Part shown: piece after piece, positions 9,313 to 17,034 of the stretch
Position numbering within the stretch: the stretch's first letter is position 1
Layout of the letters: every line of letters begins with the position of its first letter
Source of the DNA: CAZIVP01 sp964542915
GTDB lineage: Bacteria; Calditrichota; Calditrichia; Calditrichales; Calditrichaceae
Assembly (NCBI GenBank): GCA_964542915.1
Contig: CAZIVP010000013.1
Coordinates: 1-64,000 of the forward strand
Direction of reading: 5' to 3'
DNA: 64,000 nt
Notes under the pieces: generated by a model
Told to the model about the DNA's origin: nothing
Databases searched by the model: none
The model's input: only the letters and a program-made list of their open reading frames with translations
Program-made: the position numbers and the translations under genes

Positions 9313-9657
9313 TCAGCGGGCGCAAATCATGTTGCGATCCACTTCTTGCACGCGCGCTCTGTCCTCATGGATTACGGTGTCATCCGGAAGCCAGCTTGCG
9401 ATTAAAGGCAGTAATTGCTCAACGTACTCATTCGAACGCTCATCGTTTAGCCGGTAATTAACCCATTTACCGTCTTTCCAGTCAAGAATAAATTCCGCAT
9501 CCCTTAAGAGCGATAAATGCTTGGATACCGTGGAAGGGGCGAGATTTAGAATGTCCGTGATCTCGCACACGCACAGGGGCCGTATCTCCAGCATTTTCAC
9601 GATACGGATGCGGTTGCTGTCGGCCAGAGCCTTGAATGATTTCACCAGTTTTCGCAT
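9313..9657 (-). CDS. arsR: ArsR/SmtB family metalloregulatory repressor
   Basis: Small winged-helix repressor of about 114 residues that dissociates from DNA on binding As(III)/Sb(III). The recognition helix is in TVSKHLSLLRDA. The metal site is the LCVCEIT motif in the alpha-3 helix, corresponding to the classical ELCVCDL of ArsR, and another cysteine lies four residues from the C-terminus (NMICAR). The ATG at 9657 fits the family start (MRKLVKSFKALAD); an ATG four codons upstream at 9669 is equally open, and neither has a strong Shine-Dalgarno. It directly precedes arsM and probably represses it and itself. Confidence 0.9.
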   Translation of the reverse strand: MRKLVKSFKALADSNRIRIVKMLEIRPLCVCEITDILNLAPSTVSKHLSLLRDAEFILDWKDGKWVNYRLNDERSNEYVEQLLPLIASWLPDDTVIHEDRARVQEVDRNMICAR

Positions 9658-9672
9658 AACACACACCATTAA

Positions 9673-9716
9673 TTCGTAAATTAGCGAAATGTAAAATTAT
9701 ATATAATCGTTGTCAA
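9673..9716 (-). promoter_or_regulatory. ars operon promoter with overlapping operator-like dyad
   Basis: On the minus strand a perfect TTGACA (9716-9711) is separated by 17 bases from TACATT (9693-9688), placing the start of transcription near 9681. A TTCG/CGAA dyad (9673-9676 with 9685-9688) overlaps the -10/start region, the expected position of an ArsR operator. The leader would be only about 12-24 bases long. Confidence 0.6.
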
Positions 9717-9945
9717 ATTAAAATAAAGGTCGGGAATGATTGCGATAGCCGTGGCACAGAAATCAGATGGGCATCATTCTCTAAGCTTTAAAAGATGAAC
9801 GAAGAAGTATAGAGAGCCAGTATCCGGTGCTTCAGCCGGATAAATTTGGAATTAAGGCCGGAACCGTTTTGTTATGGTGTGTATCCATAGATTGCTATTT
9901 GTGACAAGCATAATAGTTGAATACTGCAAATGGTCAATGCTACTT

Positions 9946-11424
9946 TCAGATGGTGCGAATCACTCTTCTGAAATGAAACCCGTATATGGCCAGGGTAACC
10001 GCCAGCGGAAACTTTTTTGGATATTTGAACAGGCTTAAGAGAATGAGTTTCCAGTAATAACGTTTGCCTTTCTCAAGAACGCCCAGAATCCACATAGATT
10101 GCAGTAATGCTTTGATATCCCGCAACGTAACGCCGCCAGCGCGTTTAACCCGCGGTTGAAATTCTTTCAAAAAGTGTACACATCGCTGGTAGTATTCCCC
10201 CTGACTGTAGATGGTTTCCAGCACCTTTTTGTATCCGGCTACCAGTTTTTGGTAGTGCATCGAAGGGATAAAATTGATGCTGCCGTCCATATTATCGCCG
10301 CTGATATTCTGCAGTAAGCGATTTTCATGTTTAAGGCGCTGGAACAGGCGGGTTCCGGCCGGCGCGTTCAATAGACCGACCATGGCGGTGACGATGCCGC
10401 TGTTGCGTATAAAATTGATGTGTTGTTCGAAAATAGCGGGCGGATCATGATCGAAGCCCAAAATAAAACCGCCGGATACGCGGATGCCGGCCTTGTGTAA
10501 TTTCCGGATGGCCGCCAGCATATCGCTTTTCAAATTTTGCGTTTTACCGCACTCCGATAGGCTTTCCGTATTCGGGGTTTCGATGCCGATAAAAGCGTGA
10601 TCAAATCCGGCCTGAACCATCAGGCTGGTCAGTTCCGTATCTTCAGCCAAATTGATGGAGACTTCGGTTCCAAACGTAAAAGGCTGGTTGTGTTCACGAT
10701 TCCATTCGATTAAGGCGGGCAGAAGCTCGTGTTTGATGATCTTTTTATTGCCGATAAAATTGTCATCCACAACAAAGATATCGCCGCGCCAACCGGCGTT
10801 GTACAAAGCATCCAATTCCGCCAAAAACTGTTCTGCGTTCTTTGTTCTGGGGCGTCGGCCGTTGAGAACCGTGATACTGCAAAATTCACAGTTATACGGG
10901 CAGCCGCGTGAAAACTGAACGCTCATGCCTGCGTATTTGCGCATATCGAGTAGATCCCATTGCGGGATCGGGGTTTGCTCAATATCAGGATATTCGTCGG
11001 ATTCGTAGATTTTTTTGGGGCGCCCGTGCTCCAGGTCGTCCAGGAAGGCCGGTAATGTAAATTCGGCCTCATTGAGTATGAAATGATCGACCCCAAGAAA
11101 TTCGTTATGATCAATGGTTACCATCGGACCACCGGCCACCACCGGTGTTCCTATTTCGTTGCAGCGCCGTACAATCTGTTTAAATGAGGCTTTGTGAATG
11201 TCCATGCCGGTCAGAAAGACGTAATCCGCCTCGGCGATCGCTTTATCTTTTAACGGTGAGACGTTCATGTCCACCAGTTTTTTGTGCCAGTGAGAGGGCA
11301 GCATCGATGCAATCGTCAGCAATCCCAGAGGCGGTTCCGCCGACTTTTTTGAGATAAAGCGTAACGCATTGCGGAAACTCCAAAAGGTGGATGGCGTTTC
11401 GGGATACACTAATAAGATGTTCAT
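9946..11424 (-). CDS. B12-binding-type radical SAM protein with DUF4070-like C-terminus
   Basis: A 492-residue protein with three parts: an N-terminal cobalamin-binding-like Rossmann domain (MNILLVYPETPS to about residue 140, including VVAGGPMVTI); a radical SAM barrel whose [4Fe-4S] cysteines are C175, C179 and C182 in FSRGCPYNCEFC; and a helical C-terminal region resembling DUF4070. The family includes C-methylases and hopanoid/lipid-modifying enzymes; nothing identifies the substrate here. The ATG at 11424 begins the recognisable domain and has GAGG about ten bases upstream. The frame open to 11583 adds 53 unlike residues. No co-transcribed neighbour suggests a pathway. Confidence 0.85.
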   Translation of the reverse strand: MNILLVYPETPSTFWSFRNALRFISKKSAEPPLGLLTIASMLPSHWHKKLVDMNVSPLKDKAIAEADYVFLTGMDIHKASFKQIVRRCNEIGTPVVAGGPMVTIDHNEFLGVDHFILNEAEFTLPAFLDDLEHGRPKKIYESDEYPDIEQTPIPQWDLLDMRKYAGMSVQFSRGCPYNCEFCSITVLNGRRPRTKNAEQFLAELDALYNAGWRGDIFVVDDNFIGNKKIIKHELLPALIEWNREHNQPFTFGTEVSINLAEDTELTSLMVQAGFDHAFIGIETPNTESLSECGKTQNLKSDMLAAIRKLHKAGIRVSGGFILGFDHDPPAIFEQHINFIRNSGIVTAMVGLLNAPAGTRLFQRLKHENRLLQNISGDNMDGSINFIPSMHYQKLVAGYKKVLETIYSQGEYYQRCVHFLKEFQPRVKRAGGVTLRDIKALLQSMWILGVLEKGKRYYWKLILLSLFKYPKKFPLAVTLAIYGFHFRRVIRTI

Positions 11425-11603
11425 ATTGGAAGCCCTCGCTTCGATTTCTACTATAATTATGAATGTATTATAATGAATAACAAGGCATTCTTCTGTAAAA
11501 GTTATGTAAAAAACAAACCTATTTCGATCTCCATTTGCATGTTTTTTTATTAAAACGGTAGAATTTTTTATATTAGCTAACATTACACATAAACGGAGTA
11601 TGA

Positions 11604-12635
11604 ATGGATATGCGCAAACCCGGACCGCTTTTCTTTAATGTCATGTTGTTCATTATCGCACAACTCACCTGGTTTGCCCTGCTTGGGCTGTGGATTTACT
11701 GGTACGTCACCAACTATTTGCTATTCTCGAGAGTGGAAGACTGTGTGGCGGTTCAGGTGGGTTGGGGAGCGCCGAATCTGGTAGCCCTCATCGGTGGTTT
11801 GGTTTTATTGATCTTACTATCCGTCAGTATGTCCCTCATTTTTATCTATCTGACGCGTCAAATGAATCTCAACCGTTTGTATGATAATTTTATCGCCAAT
11901 GTGACGCACGAACTGAAATCCCCGCTTTCCTCCTTACAGTTGTATCTGGAAACGATGCGCAATCGTGAAGTTCCCAAACCAAAACGTTCGCAATTTATGG
12001 GGCTCATGTTGAACGAAATCGACCGCTTAAACCACCTGATCAATTCCATACTCTACCTCTCTTCGCTGGAGAAACACAAGCATCTCAGGAGGATCGCACA
12101 CGATTATCACGTTTATGAAGCGGATGAAGTATTTCGAAGCGTCATTCGGGAAAAAGCCGAGGAATTTAACCTCAGTTATCTGAAAGTAAAAGGAAGACTG
12201 CGGGGCCAGTGCGTTATTGATATCACCTGGTTGAAAATCGTATTTCATAATCTGATGGATAATGCCGTTAAATATTCCCGCGACGAACCGGAATTAGTTG
12301 TTAATTTTGCAGTTAATCATAAACATTTCATCATAGATTTTCACGACCGCGGGGTGGGTATTGCCCCTAAGGATCAGAAAAAAATTTTCAATAAGTTCGA
12401 ACGTATTGCCGACGATGAAAATCCGAATGTCAGGGGCACGGGCCTTGGTCTGTTCTGGGTTCGCGAAATTCTCCGGTATCACGGCGGTAAAATTAAGGTA
12501 AACAGCGAAGGTCGAAACCGCGGCGCTACCTTCAGGATTACCCTTCCCGTTTACAGGGTATCCAAAAAGCGCTATATCAAACGGTTATTGCGGATGAGTA
12601 AAAAAGAGAAAAAAGTGGAGCAAAGTAATGGCTGA
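11604..12635 (+). CDS. membrane sensor histidine kinase
   Basis: A 343-residue two-component sensor. Two transmembrane helices (about residues 10-34 and 59-82) flank a periplasmic loop of only about 25 residues. No HAMP, PAS or other input domain is visible. The phospho-acceptor is H102 in NVTHELKSPLSS. The catalytic domain has the N box (FHNLMDNAVKYS), G1 (DRGVGIAPKDQ) and G2 (GTGLGLFWVREI). GGAG lies five bases before the ATG at 11604. The 3' end overlaps the response regulator by eight bases, so the two are translationally coupled. The short loop suggests membrane-level sensing or a partner protein. The signal is unknown. Confidence 0.93.
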   Translation: MDMRKPGPLFFNVMLFIIAQLTWFALLGLWIYWYVTNYLLFSRVEDCVAVQVGWGAPNLVALIGGLVLLILLSVSMSLIFIYLTRQMNLNRLYDNFIANVTHELKSPLSSLQLYLETMRNREVPKPKRSQFMGLMLNEIDRLNHLINSILYLSSLEKHKHLRRIAHDYHVYEADEVFRSVIREKAEEFNLSYLKVKGRLRGQCVIDITWLKIVFHNLMDNAVKYSRDEPELVVNFAVNHKHFIIDFHDRGVGIAPKDQKKIFNKFERIADDENPNVRGTGLGLFWVREILRYHGGKIKVNSEGRNRGATFRITLPVYRVSKKRYIKRLLRMSKKEKKVEQSNG

Positions 12636-13326
12636 ATCGGAACGTATCCTTTTGGTCGAAGATGAAGAAAGTATGGCAGTGGGACTGGAATATAATTTGG
12701 AAGCCGAAGGTTACGAAGTGCTCTGGGTAAGCGATGGGCGTGAAGCCTTAAAACGTATTCAATCGCAGGCATTTGATTTGATCATTCTGGATATCATGTT
12801 GCCCTATATAAACGGGTTTGAGGTGGCGGAACACATTCGCACAAACGATCCCAAAATGCCCATTTTAATGTTGACGGCGCGAACCGACGCCAAAGACCGA
12901 ATTCACGGATTGAAGATCGGTGCCGATGATTATCTGACCAAACCATTCCATCTGGATGAACTATTGCTGCGCGTTAGCGGAATGTTGAAACGTAAGCACT
13001 GGTATATCGAATCCAGCGAAAAGATGCCGGTTTTCCGATTTGGGCGCAATGAAGTTAATTTCGATAATTTAACGGCAAAGGCGAACAACCAATCCATTCA
13101 GTTAACCGTACACGAGGCCATGTTGTTGAAATACCTGATCGAGCGGCGCGGTAACGTCGTATCCCGCAAAGAATTACTGGAGCATGTTTGGCGGATCCAT
13201 TCCGACGTGGAAACACGCACGGTGGATAACTTTATCGTACGCTTGCGCAAATATTTTGAATCCAATCCCGATAAGCCCACTTATATCAAAAGTGTACGCG
13301 GAGTGGGTTATCGTTTTGATCCCTGA
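12628..13326 (+). CDS. OmpR/PhoB-family response regulator
   Basis: A 232-residue DNA-binding response regulator paired with the upstream kinase. The receiver domain (residues 1-120) has the acidic pocket LVEDEE, phospho-acceptor D55 in LIILDIMLPY, a T in MLTART, and K in DDYLTKPF. The C-terminal winged-helix domain has the usual RRGNVVSRKELLEHVW and TRTVDNFIVRLRKYFE segments, ending SVRGVGYRFDP. The start lies within the last codons of the kinase gene. Its regulon cannot be read from the window. An imperfect dyad (AATCGGTTG/CAACCGGATT) about 20-50 bases after the stop may help termination. Confidence 0.95.
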   Translation: MAESERILLVEDEESMAVGLEYNLEAEGYEVLWVSDGREALKRIQSQAFDLIILDIMLPYINGFEVAEHIRTNDPKMPILMLTARTDAKDRIHGLKIGADDYLTKPFHLDELLLRVSGMLKRKHWYIESSEKMPVFRFGRNEVNFDNLTAKANNQSIQLTVHEAMLLKYLIERRGNVVSRKELLEHVWRIHSDVETRTVDNFIVRLRKYFESNPDKPTYIKSVRGVGYRFDP

Positions 13327-13432
13327 AGTAATGGTTTGCTCAATCGGTTGTAACATCGTACCGACCAACCGGATTCTTCCGGAACTTTTTGCTCGTAACG
13401 GCTCATTTTAATCGGATAACATAAAGGATCGC

Positions 13433-14377
13433 ATGGGTACACAACCAAATAAGTCGGAAACTACAACGCGCATCCTGCCGCAGCTGGCATTGATTGTCGT
13501 GCCAATGCTGTGGGGCTGGGGCTATCCGCTGGTACGTTCCAGCATGGACCATATCGGTCCGTTGACCTTTCTCTTTTACCGCTTTTCTCTGGGTTTTTTG
13601 GTAATATTACTGCTCTTCCGAAAACATATAATGTTGGCTGGTTGGCGCGTATGGGCACGTGGCGGTTTGATTGGTATTGCGCTATTTTTCGGCTACGCTT
13701 TTTTGAACTGGGGTTTGGTTTACACCACGACCGCCAAAGCCGGATTTATCATCGGGTTACGAGTGGTGCTTGTGCCGGTTCTTGGAGCGGGCCTATTGAA
13801 AACGGCTATTGAGCGGCGCTCCTGGTTTGGCGCTCTCTTGTCCATCATTGGTCTGGCTTTGATTTTTTTGAGCGATTTACAAAACGTGCATGAGATCAAT
13901 CCCGGCGATCTTATCATGCTCCTGAGCGCCCTGGGTTTTGCAATGCATGTGTTGTTGGTCAGTCGTTACAGCCATTCGGAAAATTTTATTTTGAATTTAG
14001 TGGTTCAATTGGCCGTTGTTTTGCTCCTTAGTTTTGCCGGAATGGCCCTCTTCGAAGAAATAACATTGCCACGCAAAAGCCTGCTGTGGGAAAACATTGC
14101 AATTACAGGTCTGTTTTCGACGGCGTTGGCATTTTGGCTGCAAAATCGTTTTCAACATTGTTCCACCGCCGACCGAACCGGTATCATCTTTTCCGGCGAA
14201 CCTCTGTTTGCGGCATTATTTGGTTTCATTTATCTCGGTGAATCTTTACAGGGCTGGCAATGGCTGGGCGCTATATTTATCCTGTTGGCAATGATCACGT
14301 CCCAGGTACGTCGTCCCCGCTCAATGCGATGGATACGGAACCGGATTTCAATCAGCCGGGAGAAGCGTTTACCCTGA
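13433..14377 (+). CDS. EamA/DMT-superfamily permease
   Basis: A 314-residue inner-membrane protein of the drug/metabolite transporter superfamily. Ten predicted hydrophobic helices form two EamA repeats. The first includes PMLWGWGYPLVRSSMDHIGP, where a small-residue/tryptophan pattern is typical of the family. The second ends with FGFIYLGESLQGWQWLGA, the conserved E/GE signature near helix 9. Substrates range from amino acids to metabolites and cannot be assigned. It lies 106 bases after the response regulator and could be in its regulon. It is convergent with the beta-barrel gene at 14420. Confidence 0.88.
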   Translation: MGTQPNKSETTTRILPQLALIVVPMLWGWGYPLVRSSMDHIGPLTFLFYRFSLGFLVILLLFRKHIMLAGWRVWARGGLIGIALFFGYAFLNWGLVYTTTAKAGFIIGLRVVLVPVLGAGLLKTAIERRSWFGALLSIIGLALIFLSDLQNVHEINPGDLIMLLSALGFAMHVLLVSRYSHSENFILNLVVQLAVVLLLSFAGMALFEEITLPRKSLLWENIAITGLFSTALAFWLQNRFQHCSTADRTGIIFSGEPLFAALFGFIYLGESLQGWQWLGAIFILLAMITSQVRRPRSMRWIRNRISISREKRLP

Positions 14378-14419
14378 GTTGGTTATTTAAAAAAATGGGG
14401 ATGAAGCCGCATCCATTCT

Positions 14420-15892
14420 TCAAAATGAGCGTTGCATATAACACTCTATATGATAAAAATTCCGTTTTGCCCTGACATTGCCGAGCCCGTAAGTATCGTC
14501 ATCATTGCCGGCGCTAAGTAACACACCGGTTTTATTGCCGGCGTTCGTGTGTTCAATACCCGTATGTACATGCCAGCCATTAAAATCGCCGTAATAGGCC
14601 CAGATTGCATCCTCGCGGTAGCGTGAGACGGAGCCGCCTGCGCGCACGATCCATGATGGTAATCCCGACCATTTTACATCCGCACCAAATCGCCGGTACC
14701 GTATCGCACCGTTTCTGAAGCGATGGGCAAGGTAGTCATCGGCGCGGCGTTCCGAAAGTTGCAAGCCAAACCGCAGCGCTGTCCACAAGCGCGTAAGGGG
14801 CCAAAAGCGCGAAAGGACCAATGTGCCGCGATGAAGCCTTCTAACATCCTGATAAAAGAGCAGTTCGGTCTGCGCGGTCTCTGCTGCATTATCCAGATAA
14901 TATCCGTCGTACGACAGTGTGATGCGGGTATGTTCAGCGCGCCCGGCCTTGTATCGTGCGACAGCCCGAAGCCGGTACATATCGGATAAGAAAAAACCGT
15001 CGTAGGTCTTATCGACGCCATGAAGATCGAATACATTATCCCGGCGGTGCGTATAGCCGGTCATCAATATGACAGTATAGGGAAGGGCGCTCCAGGCTAT
15101 CTGCGGAAGAATGGCGATACCCTCGCTTACAGCCTGGCGACGATTCCGGCCGATAAACGGCCGGTAAGTGAATTCGCCGCGGTATCGATATATGTAAGGA
15201 TCGTGGCCGTCGGGTTGTTTCTTGAGGGTTGTTACCGTCTGCCTTTGGAACGGATTCAGTGTGAAACCCAGCTGCCACGTTGACGCCAGCTTGTAAATCA
15301 AATCGACGCTTCCGCTCAGGTAACGCTCCGTTATCTCGGGCCGGGCGAATTCCCACTCCACACCGTGCGACACCCGGTAATCGATCGACGCGCCGAACGA
15401 CCATCGATTGCCCGGCGCGTTTTGATAGATCACATGCAGCTGCGGACCGTGATATCGAAAATCGCCTTTGGTGGAATCGGTCAGCACAAAGGGGTCAAGA
15501 TCATACGGATAGCGGTCGATAGCGCCGTCCACATCGAATCGGCGCTCCAGGTTGTAGTTAAATGAAGCATAGATGATTTGTTGTTGATCAATCCGTTTTT
15601 GACCGGACAAACCCATAACATAGTTACTCGATAACCGGGCATCCCATATTCGAGGTTGTCTTGATTGCATTGAATGGGAGTTCAAGTAAAATCGGACCCA
15701 ATTGGGGGAATCCTCAACGCCGAGGGCCGCGGCGTTGCCGGTTATATTTAAAAGCGTTAAGGGTTGGTCAGCGTCCGTTTGTAGAACGGTTCCAAATGGC
15801 GAAGGTAACGGGATTGTGTTTTCGGCGATCGTTCTTGATGTGGTAAGAGAGACCGCGGCGATAGCCAGTAAAATAGAGCTGCGCAAACACAT
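14420..15892 (-). CDS. outer-membrane beta-barrel protein, DUF6850-like
   Basis: A 490-residue exported protein with an N-terminal signal sequence (MCLRSSILLAIAAVSLTTS). The rest is a string of alternating amphipathic strands rich in Tyr, Arg and Trp, such as WSFGASIDYRVS and WQLGFTLNPF, ending in an aromatic residue (MQRSF), the usual C-terminal signature for BAM insertion. It starts two bases after the DUF4876 stop and closes the three-gene TonB receptor cluster. It resembles the DUF6850 barrels I recall next to DUF4876 genes in Bacteroidota, but that assignment is by pattern and context. Function unknown. Confidence 0.65.
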   Translation of the reverse strand: MCLRSSILLAIAAVSLTTSRTIAENTIPLPSPFGTVLQTDADQPLTLLNITGNAAALGVEDSPNWVRFYLNSHSMQSRQPRIWDARLSSNYVMGLSGQKRIDQQQIIYASFNYNLERRFDVDGAIDRYPYDLDPFVLTDSTKGDFRYHGPQLHVIYQNAPGNRWSFGASIDYRVSHGVEWEFARPEITERYLSGSVDLIYKLASTWQLGFTLNPFQRQTVTTLKKQPDGHDPYIYRYRGEFTYRPFIGRNRRQAVSEGIAILPQIAWSALPYTVILMTGYTHRRDNVFDLHGVDKTYDGFFLSDMYRLRAVARYKAGRAEHTRITLSYDGYYLDNAAETAQTELLFYQDVRRLHRGTLVLSRFWPLTRLWTALRFGLQLSERRADDYLAHRFRNGAIRYRRFGADVKWSGLPSWIVRAGGSVSRYREDAIWAYYGDFNGWHVHTGIEHTNAGNKTGVLLSAGNDDDTYGLGNVRAKRNFYHIECYMQRSF

Positions 15893-15894
15893 GC

Positions 15895-17034
15895 CTAATG
15901 ATGGTCTCCCGGACTTGGGCGATCCAATATAACAAAATCCGCTGTGCTGTTATCAGAGTCGTACCCGGGCAGGCGGCGTTCCACAGAGCGGCCGCTGTAA
16001 CCGGAAATGCCGATACCGGTTAAACCGGCATCCAGCCGGGCTGTAAGCAATTTTTTTGTGTCCAAATTAGCGGAATATTCAACGGCATCGATGACGGTGT
16101 TGATCGGGATGTGGATATATTGGTATCCGGTATTTTGCGGACTGTAATCGCCGTAGTACCAGCGAGAACCATTGGCAAGAATCAGCCCGTCGTGTTTAAG
16201 GTTCAGGTAAAAATCCTCGGAATTCTCCGGCGTTGCATTGCTTACATTGCCGGCAGCGTTATCCACATCCTTTTTATAGGGATTGAAAAACTCCCAGGGC
16301 GCCCAATTGAGATCGATGGAAGTGGACATATATTGCCGGTGATTGAGTGCATCCTGAGCGATAACTAAAAATTGACCGGGCGGAAGGGGGTGTTGGCGTC
16401 CGGTCACGGGCGTGCCCGGAAATTGATATACATACAGCGCTTGTACAAAATCGTTGCTTTCAATGTCGGGATGGGGAAAAGGAACCGTACGCGCCATAAT
16501 GACGCCGTCAAGGTAAGCGGTATCGGCAGAGCTGTTGTACAATTCGACAAATTGGTCGTAGACATATTTATGACGATTTTCCGGTCCGCAATAATAAATT
16601 TCGTTTATACTGAGTTGTTTGGGTACATCGGCTTTGGTAAACAGCGTATCGCTTTGATTCGTGGCAGTGCGTACTTCGATTGTGGCGGTAGTGCTGATAT
16701 AAAGCGAATCATCCGGATCTTCATCAATGAACAAGGTGCGTTCCACATGAATGGTGTAAACATCGGCGGCCAGATTGTCGAACCGAATTTTGCCGTCGAC
16801 GCCGGTATAGCCATTATATCGCTTCGGCTTATGATCCGAATCCAGATATTGATTTGAAACGAGCTCGACGCTGGCATTGGAAAGCGGTGCATAGCCCAGC
16901 GTGGAGTCGAAGGGAACCGCTCCGGAGCGATCTGCAACAATAACCGTGTGTTCAAGAGAACCGTCGAACCGTGTAGGCATTTCATTGCGGCAGGCGGCGA
17001 GTAAGAAAATGATCAAAATTGTGGTTTGTCTCAT
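15895..17034 (-). CDS. DUF4876 family surface lipoprotein
   Basis: A 379-residue lipoprotein. The lipobox FLLAAC places the lipidated cysteine at residue 15. Residues of about 25-135 look like a carboxypeptidase-regulatory/Ig-like module (NGYTGVDGKIRFDNLAADVYTIHVE). The remainder (INEIYYCGPENR, FVELYNSSADTAYLDG) is a lamin-tail-like module containing the inserted segment characteristic of DUF4876. ATGA overlap with the TonB receptor stop shows tight coupling. By analogy with SusD-type partners it could be a surface substrate-capture protein for the receptor, but no ligand is known. Confidence 0.75.
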   Translation of the reverse strand: MRQTTILIIFLLAACRNEMPTRFDGSLEHTVIVADRSGAVPFDSTLGYAPLSNASVELVSNQYLDSDHKPKRYNGYTGVDGKIRFDNLAADVYTIHVERTLFIDEDPDDSLYISTTATIEVRTATNQSDTLFTKADVPKQLSINEIYYCGPENRHKYVYDQFVELYNSSADTAYLDGVIMARTVPFPHPDIESNDFVQALYVYQFPGTPVTGRQHPLPPGQFLVIAQDALNHRQYMSTSIDLNWAPWEFFNPYKKDVDNAAGNVSNATPENSEDFYLNLKHDGLILANGSRWYYGDYSPQNTGYQYIHIPINTVIDAVEYSANLDTKKLLTARLDAGLTGIGISGYSGRSVERRLPGYDSDNSTADFVILDRPSPGDHH

